Shown: piece after piece, positions 48,822-58,600 of the stretch
How positions within the stretch are numbered: the stretch's first letter is position 1
Layout of the letters: each line of letters starts with the position of its first letter
NCBI RefSeq assembly: GCF_018555455.1
Contig: NZ_JAFEJU010000002.1
Location: 522,052-586,051, forward strand
Length of the DNA: 64,000 nucleotides
From: Bifidobacterium colobi
GTDB taxonomy: Bacteria; Actinomycetota; Actinomycetes; Actinomycetales; Bifidobacteriaceae
Reading direction: 5' to 3'
Translations under genes and position numbers: made by a program
Notes under the pieces: generated by a model
Databases searched by the model: none
What the model saw: only the letters and a program-made list of their open reading frames with translations
Told to the model about the DNA's origin: nothing

Positions 48822-50063
48822 GTGACAGAAACCCCCGAAACCGTGATTGCCGCACCGCACGAGACCGATAACCTCGACCCGCGCACGGACGCGCCGGCCC
48901 ATACGGTCGAACCGGTGCATATCGCCCCCGTTAAACTCGGCAACATCACCGTGCCCACGCCAGTAGTGCTCTCGCCCATGGCAGGAGTGACCAACTGGCC
49001 GTTCCGTGTGATCTGCGAGGAATACGGGCCGGACGGCCTCTACGTGGCGGAGATGATCACCGCCCGAGCTCTGGTGGCCCGCAATCCCAAAGCGTTGCGT
49101 TTGTGCCATTTTGCACCCAGCGAGAAGATCCGTTCGCTGCAGCTCTACGGCGTCAACCCATCCATTACCGAGCAGGCTGCCAAAATCGTGGTGGATGAAG
49201 GCATGGCCGATCATGTGGATTTGAATTTCGGATGCCCGGTGCCCAAGGTCACCCGTCGCGGAGGCGGCTCGGCCTTGCCGTGGAAGACGGACATCTTCAG
49301 CGACCTGATTGCTCGCGTGGTCGCCGTATGCGAGCCGGCGGGCATTCCGGTAACCGCCAAGATTCGCGTCGGCATTGACCATGAGCACGAGACCTTCTTG
49401 GAAGCCGGCCATATCGCTCAGGAGGAGGGCTGCAAGGCCGTAACCCTGCATGCCCGTACCACTGCCGAGTATTACGGCGGCCATTCCGATTGGTCGCGTA
49501 TCGGCGAACTGAAGGAACATCTCGACATTCCGGTATTCGGCAATGGCGATATCTGGGGTGCCGAAGATGCCTTGGCCATGGTGCAGCAAACCGGCTGCGA
49601 TGGTGTGGCCATCGGCCGTGGATGCCAGGGGCGTCCATGGTTGTTCGCCAACATCAAGAACGCGTTTGCCGGAAATCCGGAACGTCTGAATCCGAATCTC
49701 GGCGAAGTGTGCACGGTCATTCGCCGCCATGCGGAGCTGCTCACCCAGTTCTATGAGGGCGATGAGATGATGGCCGTTCATGATCTGCGCAAACATATCG
49801 CCTGGTACTTAAAGGGTTTCCCTGTGGGCGGATCCACAAGAAAAGCCTTTATGGAATGCGAGAGTCTGGCCGATGTCGATCGTGAGATTGGCCGCCTTGA
49901 TCCAACCGTCGAATACCCTGAACGAATCATCGACAAACCACGTGGCCGTGTGCGTTTCGCCAAGAAGGTTCATCTGCCCTATGGATGGCTTGAATCGCGC
50001 ACAACATCGCATGAAGAACGCGAAGCGCTCTTCGGAGATGACCCGATGGACGCCAGTTATTAA
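48822..50063 (+). CDS. dusB: tRNA-dihydrouridine synthase (DusB type)
   Basis: FMN enzyme reducing uridines in tRNA. 413 residues: VVLSPMAGVTNWPFRVICEE, LNFGCPVPKVTRRGGGSALP (active Cys), VTAKIRVGID, HARTTAEYYGG, VFGNGDIWG and GVAIGRGCQGRPW. GTG 48822 has GGAG five bases upstream. The 40-residue N-terminal extension before the barrel is Pro/Asp/Thr-rich. An in-frame ATG farther upstream lies in the hairpin and is unlikely. Confidence 0.93.
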   Translation: MTETPETVIAAPHETDNLDPRTDAPAHTVEPVHIAPVKLGNITVPTPVVLSPMAGVTNWPFRVICEEYGPDGLYVAEMITARALVARNPKALRLCHFAPSEKIRSLQLYGVNPSITEQAAKIVVDEGMADHVDLNFGCPVPKVTRRGGGSALPWKTDIFSDLIARVVAVCEPAGIPVTAKIRVGIDHEHETFLEAGHIAQEEGCKAVTLHARTTAEYYGGHSDWSRIGELKEHLDIPVFGNGDIWGAEDALAMVQQTGCDGVAIGRGCQGRPWLFANIKNAFAGNPERLNPNLGEVCTVIRRHAELLTQFYEGDEMMAVHDLRKHIAWYLKGFPVGGSTRKAFMECESLADVDREIGRLDPTVEYPERIIDKPRGRVRFAKKVHLPYGWLESRTTSHEEREALFGDDPMDASY

Positions 50064-50105
50064 AAAATATTGCACAACACGCACTATTCCATGTGCGAAT
50101 TGACT

Positions 50106-50135
50106 CCAAGAGTAGCCCAGTTGCGCTACTCTTGG
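50106..50135 (+). terminator. hairpin upstream of ftsZ
   Basis: ccaagagtagc (50106-50116) pairs perfectly with gctactcttgg (50125-50135), 29 bases before the ftsZ start; a dusB terminator or an ftsZ leader element. Confidence 0.6.
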
Positions 50136-50164
50136 GTGTAACCGTGAAGTGACAGGAGCCAAAC

Positions 50165-51403
50165 GTGAGCGAGATCGCCCAGACTGAGTTCAACGACAAG
50201 ACCAACATCAAGGTCGTCGGCGTAGGCGGAGCCGGCGGCAATGCCGTTAACCGTATGATCGCCGAAGGATTGCAGAACGTTGAATTCGTGGCGGTGAATA
50301 CCGATGCCAAGGATTTGTTGCGTTCCGACGCTGACGTCAAGATCTCGCTGTCGGATAAAACCAGTCGAGGTCTTGGCGCCGGCGCTGACCCCGAGCGTGG
50401 AGCCAAAGCCGCCCAGGATCACCAGTCGGATATCGAAGAGTCCCTGAAGGGCGCCGACATGGTGTTCGTTACCTGTGGTGAAGGCGGTGGTACCGGTACC
50501 GGTGCCAGCCCGATCGTGGCACGTGCCGCTCACCAGCAGGGCGCGCTGACCATCGCCGTGGTGACTCGTCCGTTCAGCTTCGAAGGTCCGCAGCGTTCCG
50601 CATCCGCAGACTACGGCATCGAGAACCTTCGTAAGGAAGTCGATGCGCTGATCGTCATCCCGAATGACCGACTGCTGGAGCTCTCCGATCGTTCCATCGG
50701 CATCATTGAAGCGTTCAAGACCGCTGATACCGCACTGCTGGCAGGCGTGCAGGGCATCACCGATCTGATTTCCATGAACTCGTACATTCACGTGGACTTC
50801 TCCGACGTGAACTCCATCCTGCGTGGAGCCGGCACCGCACTGTTCGGCATCGGTTCCGCACGGGGCGAGGATCGCGCCACCCAGGCCGCTGAAATCGCTA
50901 TCAGCTCGCCGCTGCTGGAGGAGAGCATCGAGGGTGCCCACGGTGCACTGATCAACATCGCCGGCCCGACCGACCTGAAGCTGCAGGAAGCTTCGGCGGC
51001 GACCGAACTGGTGCGCAAGGCCATCCATCCGGAAGCCCAGATCATTTGGGGTCTTGCACTGGACGACGCCTACGGCGACGAAGTGCGCGTGACCGTTATC
51101 GCTGCTGGCTTTGACCACGTATCCTCTCAGGATGCCGATGACGCCAGCGTAGTGACCCCGGTTGTTCCCGCGCAAAGCGCCAAGCCGCAGACCGCTCCGG
51201 CCGCTCCGGTGCAGTCTGTCCCTGTACAGTCCGCTCCCGTGCAGCCTGCCGCTCCGGTGACACCTGCCACCACGCAGCCGGCATTCACGCCGGGCACTGG
51301 CGATTCCGCTTCGCTGCCGTTCGACGATTCGACCTCCGAACATCCGACCATTGCTTTGAACGACCCCGCGGGCGATCTCGACATCCCCGATTTCCTGCGC
51401 TGA
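50165..51403 (+). CDS. ftsZ: cell division GTPase FtsZ
   Basis: Tubulin-like GTPase forming the Z ring. 412 residues: NIKVVGVGGAGGNAVNRMI at the N-terminus, the tubulin signature GGGTGTG (107-113), NDRLLEL, and a C-terminal DLDIPDFLR peptide that binds SepF. The linker (about 320-395) is a Pro/Ala/Val/Gln repeat run (PVQSVPVQSAPVQPA). GTG 50165 has CAGGAG. It is followed 12 bases later by sepF. Confidence 0.98.
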   Translation: MSEIAQTEFNDKTNIKVVGVGGAGGNAVNRMIAEGLQNVEFVAVNTDAKDLLRSDADVKISLSDKTSRGLGAGADPERGAKAAQDHQSDIEESLKGADMVFVTCGEGGGTGTGASPIVARAAHQQGALTIAVVTRPFSFEGPQRSASADYGIENLRKEVDALIVIPNDRLLELSDRSIGIIEAFKTADTALLAGVQGITDLISMNSYIHVDFSDVNSILRGAGTALFGIGSARGEDRATQAAEIAISSPLLEESIEGAHGALINIAGPTDLKLQEASAATELVRKAIHPEAQIIWGLALDDAYGDEVRVTVIAAGFDHVSSQDADDASVVTPVVPAQSAKPQTAPAAPVQSVPVQSAPVQPAAPVTPATTQPAFTPGTGDSASLPFDDSTSEHPTIALNDPAGDLDIPDFLR

Positions 51404-51415
51404 AAGGATTGAACC

Positions 51416-51907
51416 ATGGCTGGGTTCATGAAGAACGCGATGTCCTATCTGGGCATGAGTGATGTGGCTGATGACGACGATGATTTTGTCGAGGAGGAGG
51501 AAGAGCCGCAAAAGCCGCAACCGAAGTCCTCATTCGACTCCGATCACACGGTGACCCCGATGGCGCAGACCAGCACCACCACACCGGCACCGGCGTCCAA
51601 GACCACACCGTTCCAAGCCAGCAGCCGCGTGAACCGTATCACCACGATTCACCCCAAGTCCTATGAGGATGCACAGCTGGTTGGACGAGCCTTGCGCGAC
51701 GGTGTGCCGGTGGTGTTGAACCTGACCGGAGTCTCAGAAGCCGTGGCGTATCGCATTGTGGACTTCTCCGCGGGCGTGGTATTCGGCGTTCGCGGTTCGC
51801 TTGAGCGAGTCACCCCGCGTGTGTTCCTGCTGAGCCCAGCACAGGTGAACATCAAGGTTGAGGAACCCACCAGCGCTGCCTCCGCCCGCGATCTGTTCTC
51901 CGACTGA
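51416..51907 (+). CDS. sepF: SepF, membrane anchor of the Z ring
   Basis: 163 residues. The N-terminal amphipathic helix MAGFMKNAMSYLGMSD is followed by a very acidic stretch (about 18-30) and a flexible linker. The C-terminal SepF (DUF552) domain follows: TTIHPKSYEDAQLVGRALRD, VVLNLTG, RIVDFSAGVVFGVRGSLERV. It polymerises and tethers FtsZ to the membrane in Gram-positives, which lack FtsA in this group. Coupled to ftsZ. Confidence 0.95.
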   Translation: MAGFMKNAMSYLGMSDVADDDDDFVEEEEEPQKPQPKSSFDSDHTVTPMAQTSTTTPAPASKTTPFQASSRVNRITTIHPKSYEDAQLVGRALRDGVPVVLNLTGVSEAVAYRIVDFSAGVVFGVRGSLERVTPRVFLLSPAQVNIKVEEPTSAASARDLFSD

Positions 51908-51954
51908 GCCGCTGACACTCCTGAAGTGCGCTAGGACACAGCTAAGACACAGAT

Positions 51955-51993
51955 ACAGACCAAATACAGACCAAATACAGACCAAATACAGAC
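51955..51993. repeat. 11-base tandem repeat
   Basis: ACAGACCAAAT occurs three times in succession (51955, 51966, 51977) and a partial fourth time, between sepF and yggT. Confidence 0.85.
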
Positions 51994-52002
51994 AGAGACA
52001 CA

Positions 52003-52032
52003 TTGGCCGATTTCCTTTAGGGAGTCGGCCAA
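52003..52032 (+). terminator. terminator after sepF
   Basis: ttggccga/tcggccaa stem (52003-52010 with 52025-52032) with a 14-base loop that can itself pair; it follows the tandem repeat. Confidence 0.6.
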
Positions 52033-52095
52033 TTGTCATTCAACTGTCATTGAGCTTCCAGTAAACTGTTCACTACTCATTGTTAGGCTTGCTCC

Positions 52096-52398
52096 ATGCT
52101 GTCCTTTATTGTTGCGCTGATCGGCCGTATTCTTGCATGGCTGATTAACGCGTATATCACTGTGTTGTTTATCCGTATGATCCTTGACTGGGTGTCCTTG
52201 TTGGCACGCAACTGGTATCCGCGCGGTTTCATTGCCCAGCTGATCGATCTCGTGTATTCGGTCACCGAGCCTCCGCTCAGGTGGTTGCGCCAGTATATTC
52301 GCCCTCTGCCACTCGGAGGCATCAGTTTGGACGTGAGTTTCCTGGTGCTGTATTTCGCGTTGGTAGCATTGGAAAGTCTGATTTACGTAGTCTTCTAA
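52096..52398 (+). CDS. YggT family membrane protein
   Basis: 100 residues, two hydrophobic segments. The start LSFIVALIGRILAWLINAYI and the middle VTEPPLRWLRQYIRPLPLGG match the YggT pattern. It occupies the usual place between sepF and divIVA in Gram-positive division clusters. Role in the membrane or osmotic tolerance is unclear. ATG 52096 has a weak ribosome site. Confidence 0.9.
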   Translation: MLSFIVALIGRILAWLINAYITVLFIRMILDWVSLLARNWYPRGFIAQLIDLVYSVTEPPLRWLRQYIRPLPLGGISLDVSFLVLYFALVALESLIYVVF

Positions 52399-52557
52399 AT
52401 TGAGTGAGACCATAATTCACCATTTTTTATGCCGCTTACGGCATGTCGCGCCTTGAAAATCGGCACAAAACCATCATGAAACGATGGGGTCGTGATAAAG
52501 TCAATACTTGATACCAACGTAAGCGAGGGCAAAGCCCCAAAGCGAGGTGCAATATTT

Positions 52558-53835
52558 ATGGCTCTGTTGACGCCGAAGGATATTAGGGAGCACACCTTCC
52601 AAACCGTGCGATTCAAGGAAGGCTACGATGTCGACGAGGTTGACGACTTCCTCGATCAGGTCACGGAGACCGTAGAGGCTCTGGGCCGTCAGGCAGTGGC
52701 CGGCGGTCAGGCAACGCAGGCTCTGGGTCCCGATGTGACCAACCTGAATGCCAAGATTTCTGAGTTGACCGGTCAGGTGCAGCAGCTTCAGGCTGAGAAC
52801 AATGAGCTGAAGAACGCTGCCGCCCAGAACCAGCAGGCATCCGCCGCTGGCGACCAGGCTGCTCAGGTGGCTCAGGCCAAGCTCAGCGAAGCCGAGGAAT
52901 CTAACCGTGCGCTTGCCGCACAGAATGATCAGCTGAAGGGACAGGTTGATCAGCTCAACGCTCAGATCGATCAGCTGACCGCTCAGGCTGCTCAGGCTTC
53001 CGGCAACCAGGAGGCCGTTGGCCAGCAGATTGCCGCCATCCAGAAGGAGCGCGATCAGTTCCGTGCAGCCAACGAAGAGCTTTCCCGTCAGCTTGCCGCA
53101 GCCCAGAAGCAGGGTGCCGTGGCACAGCAGCAGGCCGCTCAGCTGCAGGATCTCGCTCGTCAGCTCGAAGAAGCCAAGCAGCGCGAAAACCAGCTTCGTG
53201 CCCAGGTCGCCAAGGTCGAGCCGAACACGGAAACCGGTTCCCTGCAGAAGATTGCAGGCGCCGCTTCCATGCCGGGCAGCGAACCTGAGCGCGCCACCGC
53301 CATGCTGACCCTGGCTATGCAGCTGCACGATCAGTACGTTGAGAAGGGCAAGACCAAGGCCAAGGAAATCACCGAGGCAAGCCAGGCCAAGTACAACGAT
53401 CTGGTCACCAAGGCAAACACCTATTCCGACCGCACTCGTTCCGAGGCTGACGCCTACCGTGATCGCGTGCACTCCGATGCCGACGTCTACTCCAAGAACA
53501 CCCGTTCCGACGCGGACGCCTACTCCGAGAAGACTCGTTCCGATGCCGACAACTACTCCAAGACCCAGCACGCTGATGCTGATGAGTACGAGGCAGAAGT
53601 GCAGCGTCGTGCAGCGGAATACGACAAGCAGACTCGTTCCGCCGCCGATACCTACGCACAGCAGGTGCGCGATAACCTGCAGAACCAGTCCAAGGTCATC
53701 GAAGGCAACATCCAGAGCCTCAAGCAGTTCGAGACCGAGTACCGTGCACGCCTGACCGACTTCCTCGGCCAGCTCGCCGCACAGGTTTCCGAATCGAACA
53801 ACTACGAAGACCAGACCTCGTCCAAGGCTAACTGA
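52558..53835 (+). CDS. DivIVA/Wag31-like polar growth protein with hendecad repeats
   Basis: 425 residues. The membrane-binding DivIVA domain comes first (LLTPKDIREHTFQTVRFKEG, then YDVDEVDDFLDQVTETVEAL). A long Gln/Ala coiled coil follows (about 70-250). Residues 288-375 are eight 11-residue repeats with a Tyr at position 2 and mostly Ala-Asp at the end (TYSDRTRSEAD, AYRDRVHSDAD, VYSKNTRSDAD and so on). Wag31 directs polar wall growth in actinobacteria. GAGGTG is nine bases before ATG 52558. It closes the ftsZ-sepF-yggT group. Confidence 0.93.
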   Translation: MALLTPKDIREHTFQTVRFKEGYDVDEVDDFLDQVTETVEALGRQAVAGGQATQALGPDVTNLNAKISELTGQVQQLQAENNELKNAAAQNQQASAAGDQAAQVAQAKLSEAEESNRALAAQNDQLKGQVDQLNAQIDQLTAQAAQASGNQEAVGQQIAAIQKERDQFRAANEELSRQLAAAQKQGAVAQQQAAQLQDLARQLEEAKQRENQLRAQVAKVEPNTETGSLQKIAGAASMPGSEPERATAMLTLAMQLHDQYVEKGKTKAKEITEASQAKYNDLVTKANTYSDRTRSEADAYRDRVHSDADVYSKNTRSDADAYSEKTRSDADNYSKTQHADADEYEAEVQRRAAEYDKQTRSAADTYAQQVRDNLQNQSKVIEGNIQSLKQFETEYRARLTDFLGQLAAQVSESNNYEDQTSSKAN

Positions 53836-53855
53836 GCGTAGGTAGGTCAAGTCGT

Positions 53856-54416
53856 ATGACGAACCAACAGGGACGGCTGCGCATTCGCGTGGCCGTCTTT
53901 GCATGTGTAGCTGCAGTGGCGCTGATCATCGACCAGTTCACCAAGTTCTGGGCGTTGTCGGCGCTTTCCGATGGGCAGACCATCCGTATTATCCCCGGTC
54001 TGCTCTCCCTCACACTGGTGCGTAACCCTGGTGCCTCGCTTGGCATGGGTTCCGGTGCCACATGGGTGATTAGCCTGCTCGCTATTGTTGCCTGCTGTGC
54101 GCTGCTGTATGGCGGCATCCGCACGATTTCCACCAAGTGGACTACCGTGCTCGCGCTTGCTTTTGCCGGCGCGTTCGGCAACCTCATCGACCGTGTTATC
54201 TATGCCGATGGTTTCCTCAACGGTAAGGTTGTGGACTTCCTGAACTACGGATGGTCCGTGGGCAATGTGGCAGACGTTTACCTTGTGGTAGCCGGTGTAA
54301 TCATCGTGATACTGATTCTGCTGAACGAGCCGTTCTCTCAGAAGGATCTTGAGCGTGCGAACAATGCTGGTTCGGCAGACGAAACAGCAGACGGAACAAA
54401 GGTGGACGCTGAGTAA
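53856..54416 (+). CDS. lspA: lipoprotein signal peptidase
   Basis: Membrane aspartyl protease that removes lipoprotein signal peptides. 186 residues, four helices. Catalytic aspartates lie in AFGNLIDRV and VGNVADVYL; IIDQFTKFWA is the helix 1 signature. The charged C-terminal tail of about 30 residues is acidic. The TAA stop shares one base with the next ATG (TAATG), so translation is coupled to the rluD-like gene. Confidence 0.96.
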   Translation: MTNQQGRLRIRVAVFACVAAVALIIDQFTKFWALSALSDGQTIRIIPGLLSLTLVRNPGASLGMGSGATWVISLLAIVACCALLYGGIRTISTKWTTVLALAFAGAFGNLIDRVIYADGFLNGKVVDFLNYGWSVGNVADVYLVVAGVIIVILILLNEPFSQKDLERANNAGSADETADGTKVDAE

Positions 54417-55372
54417 TGAATCGCATGGTTCCTGCTCCTGATGCGCTCATCGGCAAACGATTCGATGTGGCCGTAGCGAAAATGCTCGGCATCTCCCGCT
54501 CCAAAGCCGCGGATCTGATTGATTCCGGTCAGGCGCGCGTGCTCGGCCGCGAGGTGGCTCGTTCGAGCACCTTGGCAGCGGGGGAGACCGTCGAATTTGA
54601 TTTGGTCGAAGAGCACACGGAACCTGAACCCATCGCCAACGACATGGCAGTCGTCTATGAAGACGACGATGTTGTGGTGGTCGACAAACCGGTGGGCGTG
54701 GCGGCGCACGCTTCGGTCGGTTGGACAGGACCCACGGTGTTGGGCTCGCTGCGCGATCGCGGCGTACATATCACTGCGCTCGGTGCTGCGGGTCGCGAGG
54801 GTATCGTATCCCGTTTGGACGTGGGCACTTCCGGACTGATGCTCGTATGCAAATCCGACCTTGCGTATACCGAAATGCGACGCCAGTTCGCCGAGCATGA
54901 GGTGAAGAAAACCTACCATGCGTTGGTGCAGGGGTCGCTGAAGCAGAACAAGGCCACGATAGAGGCGCCGATTGGACGCGCCAAGGTTTCCGACTTCCGT
55001 TTTTGCGTGACCCCTGCCGGCAAACCTGCTGTAACGCATTGGGATGTGATGGAGCGTTTTGGCCATGAGGCTACGCTGGTTTCCGTGAACTTGGAGACCG
55101 GTCGAACCCATCAGATCCGTGTGCATTTCTCTTCGATTGGGCATCCATTGTGTGGCGACCCGATGTATGGGGCGAACCCGGTGCTTTCTGCGGCGCTTGG
55201 CTTGGAGCGTCAATGGTTGCATGCCATGAAACTCGAGTTTCGTCATCCGCGCACCCGTATGTGGACCACGGTTGAATCCCACTATCCGTCTGATTTGGCG
55301 CAGGCGCTCGATGTGATGCGCGCCCGCCATGCCGAGGATACTCGTAATACCGAGGACGCTCTTCTTTCCTGA
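54416..55372 (+). CDS. ribosomal large-subunit pseudouridine synthase, RluD type
   Basis: 318 residues. The N-terminal S4-like RNA-binding domain (RFDVAVAKMLGISRSKAADL) is followed by the catalytic domain with the active Asp in VSRLDVGTSGLMLV, VVDKPVGVAAHAS, LETGRTHQIRVHF and HPLCGDPMYG. Converts specific uridines in 23S rRNA to pseudouridine; which site is not readable. Coupled to lspA. Confidence 0.92.
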   Translation: MNRMVPAPDALIGKRFDVAVAKMLGISRSKAADLIDSGQARVLGREVARSSTLAAGETVEFDLVEEHTEPEPIANDMAVVYEDDDVVVVDKPVGVAAHASVGWTGPTVLGSLRDRGVHITALGAAGREGIVSRLDVGTSGLMLVCKSDLAYTEMRRQFAEHEVKKTYHALVQGSLKQNKATIEAPIGRAKVSDFRFCVTPAGKPAVTHWDVMERFGHEATLVSVNLETGRTHQIRVHFSSIGHPLCGDPMYGANPVLSAALGLERQWLHAMKLEFRHPRTRMWTTVESHYPSDLAQALDVMRARHAEDTRNTEDALLS

Positions 55373-55493
55373 GTGTTCCTGAGTCTCATTGCGCGGGTTG
55401 CGGGTCTCGTTGCGGATCATAACTGCCGCCCATAACTGCGGACCATAGCTGTAGTTCTGCAGGTTGTGCGGTGATTTTCCTGTGGCTTGTCCA

Positions 55494-55563
55494 GACTGAC
55501 GGTTTTCTAACGTTGACTGACGGTTTTCTAACGAAAAACGTTGGAAAACCGTCAGTCAACGTT
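55494..55563. repeat. 26-bp inverted repeat with an extra direct copy
   Basis: GACTGACGGTTTTCTAACG occurs at 55494-55512 and 55515-55533. The second copy, extended to 55508-55533, pairs with 55539-55564 through 26 positions with one G-T, around an AAAAA loop. Because the first copy can pair with the same 3' arm, two rival hairpins are possible. It lies between the rluD-like gene and dnaE; no T run follows. Confidence 0.8.
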
Positions 55564-55655
55564 AGGAATCCTTCAGCCAGTGTTAGGAACCCAGCAGCCA
55601 GTAATGGTGCAGGGGACGAATCGTACTGAGTAGAGCGTGCGGTATGGTGGAACGC

Positions 55656-58600
55656 ATGGCTGATATGGGGAACTTCGTACATCTGCACAACCACACGCAC
55701 TATTCCTTGTTGGATGGTGCGTCGAAGATTCCAGTACTGGCAAAACGCGCCGCGGAACTGGGTATGCCGGCCATCGGCATCACCGATCACGGCAACATGC
55801 ACGGCGCGTACGAGATGTACACCAACTGCGTCTCCAACGGCGTCAAGCCCATCATCGGCATTGAAGCCTATGTGACCCCGGAAACGGCACGTCAGGATAA
55901 GTCCCGCGTACACTGGGGCACCGAGGCCCAGCGCCGCGACGACGTGTCCGGCGGCGGTCTCATTACGCACATGACCATGTGGGCGGAAAACGACGAAGGC
56001 TTGGTGAACCTCATCAAGGCCTCCTCGGTGGCCAATCTTGAAGGCCGCGTGATGCGCTACCCGCGTATGGATAAAGAAGTGCTAGCCACCTACTCCAAGG
56101 GTGTGATTGCCTCGTCCGGTTGCCCCTCCGGCATTATCCAGACGCGACTGCGCTTGGGCCAGTTCGATGAGGCCATGCGCGCAGCCGGCGAATTCCAGGA
56201 CATTTTCGGCCGGGATAACTTCTTTATTGAACTGATGGATCACGGGCTGTCCATCGAAACACAGGTGACCAAAGATCTGCTCACCATTGCGAAGAAACTC
56301 AACGCTCCGATTCTGGCAACGAATGATTCGCACTACGTCCATGCCGAGGATGCGGGCGCACAGGACGCGATGCTCTGCATCAATTCGGGTTCGCGCCTGG
56401 ACGATCCGGACCGATTCAAATTCGACGGCACCGGGTACTACATCAAAACCGCCGAGGAGATGCGCACCCTGTTCAAGGAGCTTCCCGAGGCGTGCGACAA
56501 CACGCTCAGAATCGCCGAACGCTGCAACGTGATGTTCGACGATCACGAAGACGGCGCGTTCATGCCGAAGTTCCCTTGCCCCGAGGGCTGGGATGAGACC
56601 TCCTTGTTCTTGAAGAAGGTCGAGGAAGGTCTGGAGAAGCGTTATGACGGCAATCCGCCGCTTGAAGTGCTGAAGCAGGCTGATTATGAGTGCGGCGTGA
56701 TCTGCCAGATGCAGTTCTGCGGCTACTTCCTCGTGGTGGCCGATTACATCCAGTGGGCGAAGGACCACGGCATTATGGTGGGGCCGGGCCGTGGCTCGGC
56801 TGCAGGCGCCATGGTGGCCTACGCAATGGGCATCACCGAACTTGACCCGCTGAAGCATGGTCTGATTTTCGAGAGGTTCCTGAACCCCGAGCGTGTCTCC
56901 CTGCCGGATATCGATGTGGACTTCGACCCGGAGGGCCGCGGCCGCGTCATCGAATACTGCGGTGAAAAGTACGGCACCGACAAGGTCGCCCAGTGCGTGA
57001 TCTATGGCACGATCAAGACCAAGCAAGCGCTGAAGGATTCCGCCCGCATCATGGGCTACGAGTTCTCGGTAGGCGAGAAGGTCACCAAGGCACTGCCGCC
57101 GGCGGCCACTGGCGGCAAGGACATCAGCCTGCACGACATTTTCGACCCCACGGCGAAGCGTTATGCGGAGGCCCGCGAGTTCCGCGAACTGTACGAATCC
57201 GATCCGGATGCCCGCCGCATCACGGAGGAGGCCAAGGGTATTGAAGGCCTGATTCGCCAGACCGGTGTGCACGCATGCGCCACCATCATGGGTAGTGCGC
57301 CGATCACCGATACGAGCCCGCTGCTGGAACGTACCGATGGCACGATCACCACCACGTTCGAATACCATACGTGTGAAACGCTGGGCCTCGTCAAGATGGA
57401 TTTCCTTGGACTTTCCAACTTGACGGTGATCCACGACACCCTCAGAAACATCGAGGCGAACGGCAAACCGCCCATCGACTATACGAAGATTCCTCTGGAC
57501 GACAAGCCCACCTACGAACTACTTTCACGCGGCGATACGCTTGGCGTGTTCCAGCTCGATTCCGACGGCATGCGTTCCCTGCTCAAAACGTTGAAGCCGG
57601 ATAACTTCAACGATATTTCCGCATTGATCGCCCTGTACCGTCCGGGCCCAATGTCCATGGATTCGCACACCAATTACGCGAAGCGCAAGAACGGTTTGCA
57701 GAAAATCACGCCGATTCACCCCGAGCTTGAGGAACCGTTGAAGCAGGTGCTCGACGAGACCTACGGTCTGATCATCTACCAGGAGCAGGTGCAGTCCGCG
57801 GCACGTATTCTCGCCGGCTATTCGCTGGGCAAGGCAGACGTGCTGCGTCGAGCCATGGGTAAGAAGAAGCCTGAAGTGCTGGCCAAGGAGAAGGTGCCGT
57901 TCTTCGCCGGTATGAAGGAACACGGCTACTCCGAGGAAGCCGCGAACGCGGTGTGGGATATTCTGGTCCCGTTCTCCGGCTACGCGTTCAACAAGGCGCA
58001 CTCCGCCGCCTACGGTCTGATTTCCTACTGGACCGCATACCTTAAGACCCATTACCCGGTTGAGTTCATGGCCGCTTTGCTGCAGGGCGCTGCCACGAAC
58101 AAAGATAAAACCGCTTTGTACCTTGGCGAAGCGCGCCGCATGGGCATCCAGGTGCTCTCCCCGGATGTGAACGAATCGGTGTATGAATACTCCGCAGTCG
58201 GCGACGTGGTGCGTTTCGGCTTGGGCGCCATCCGCAACGTTGGCGACAAGGCCGTGGCGGACATTATCGCCGAACGCGAGGGACCACGCGGCAAGTTCGT
58301 GAACTTCATGGACTTCATTCGCCGCGTGCCGCTGACCGCACTGAACCGCAGACTGGTGGAATCCCTGATCAAGGCCGGTGCGTTCGACTCCATCGACCCG
58401 AACCGTCGCGCCCTATTCACCGTGCACGAGGCTGCCATCGATTCGGTGGTGAGCCTGAAACGCAAGCAGGCCGAAGGCCAGTTCGATCTGTTCTCCGATG
58501 ACGAGGACGGGGGAGCCGAGGCCATGGGCGACGCGTCCGTTACCGTGCCGGATGTTGAGGAATGGGATAAGAAAACCAAACTCAACTTCGAGCGCGAAAT

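Noticed and set aside
51955..51993. CRISPR or minisatellite coding repeat
   Set aside because: Units are 11 bases with no spacers and lie outside any frame.
52501..53904. 467-codon minus-strand frame opposite the Wag31-like gene
   Set aside because: Leu/Gly/Val-rich shadow created by the repeated Gln/Ala codons of the real gene.
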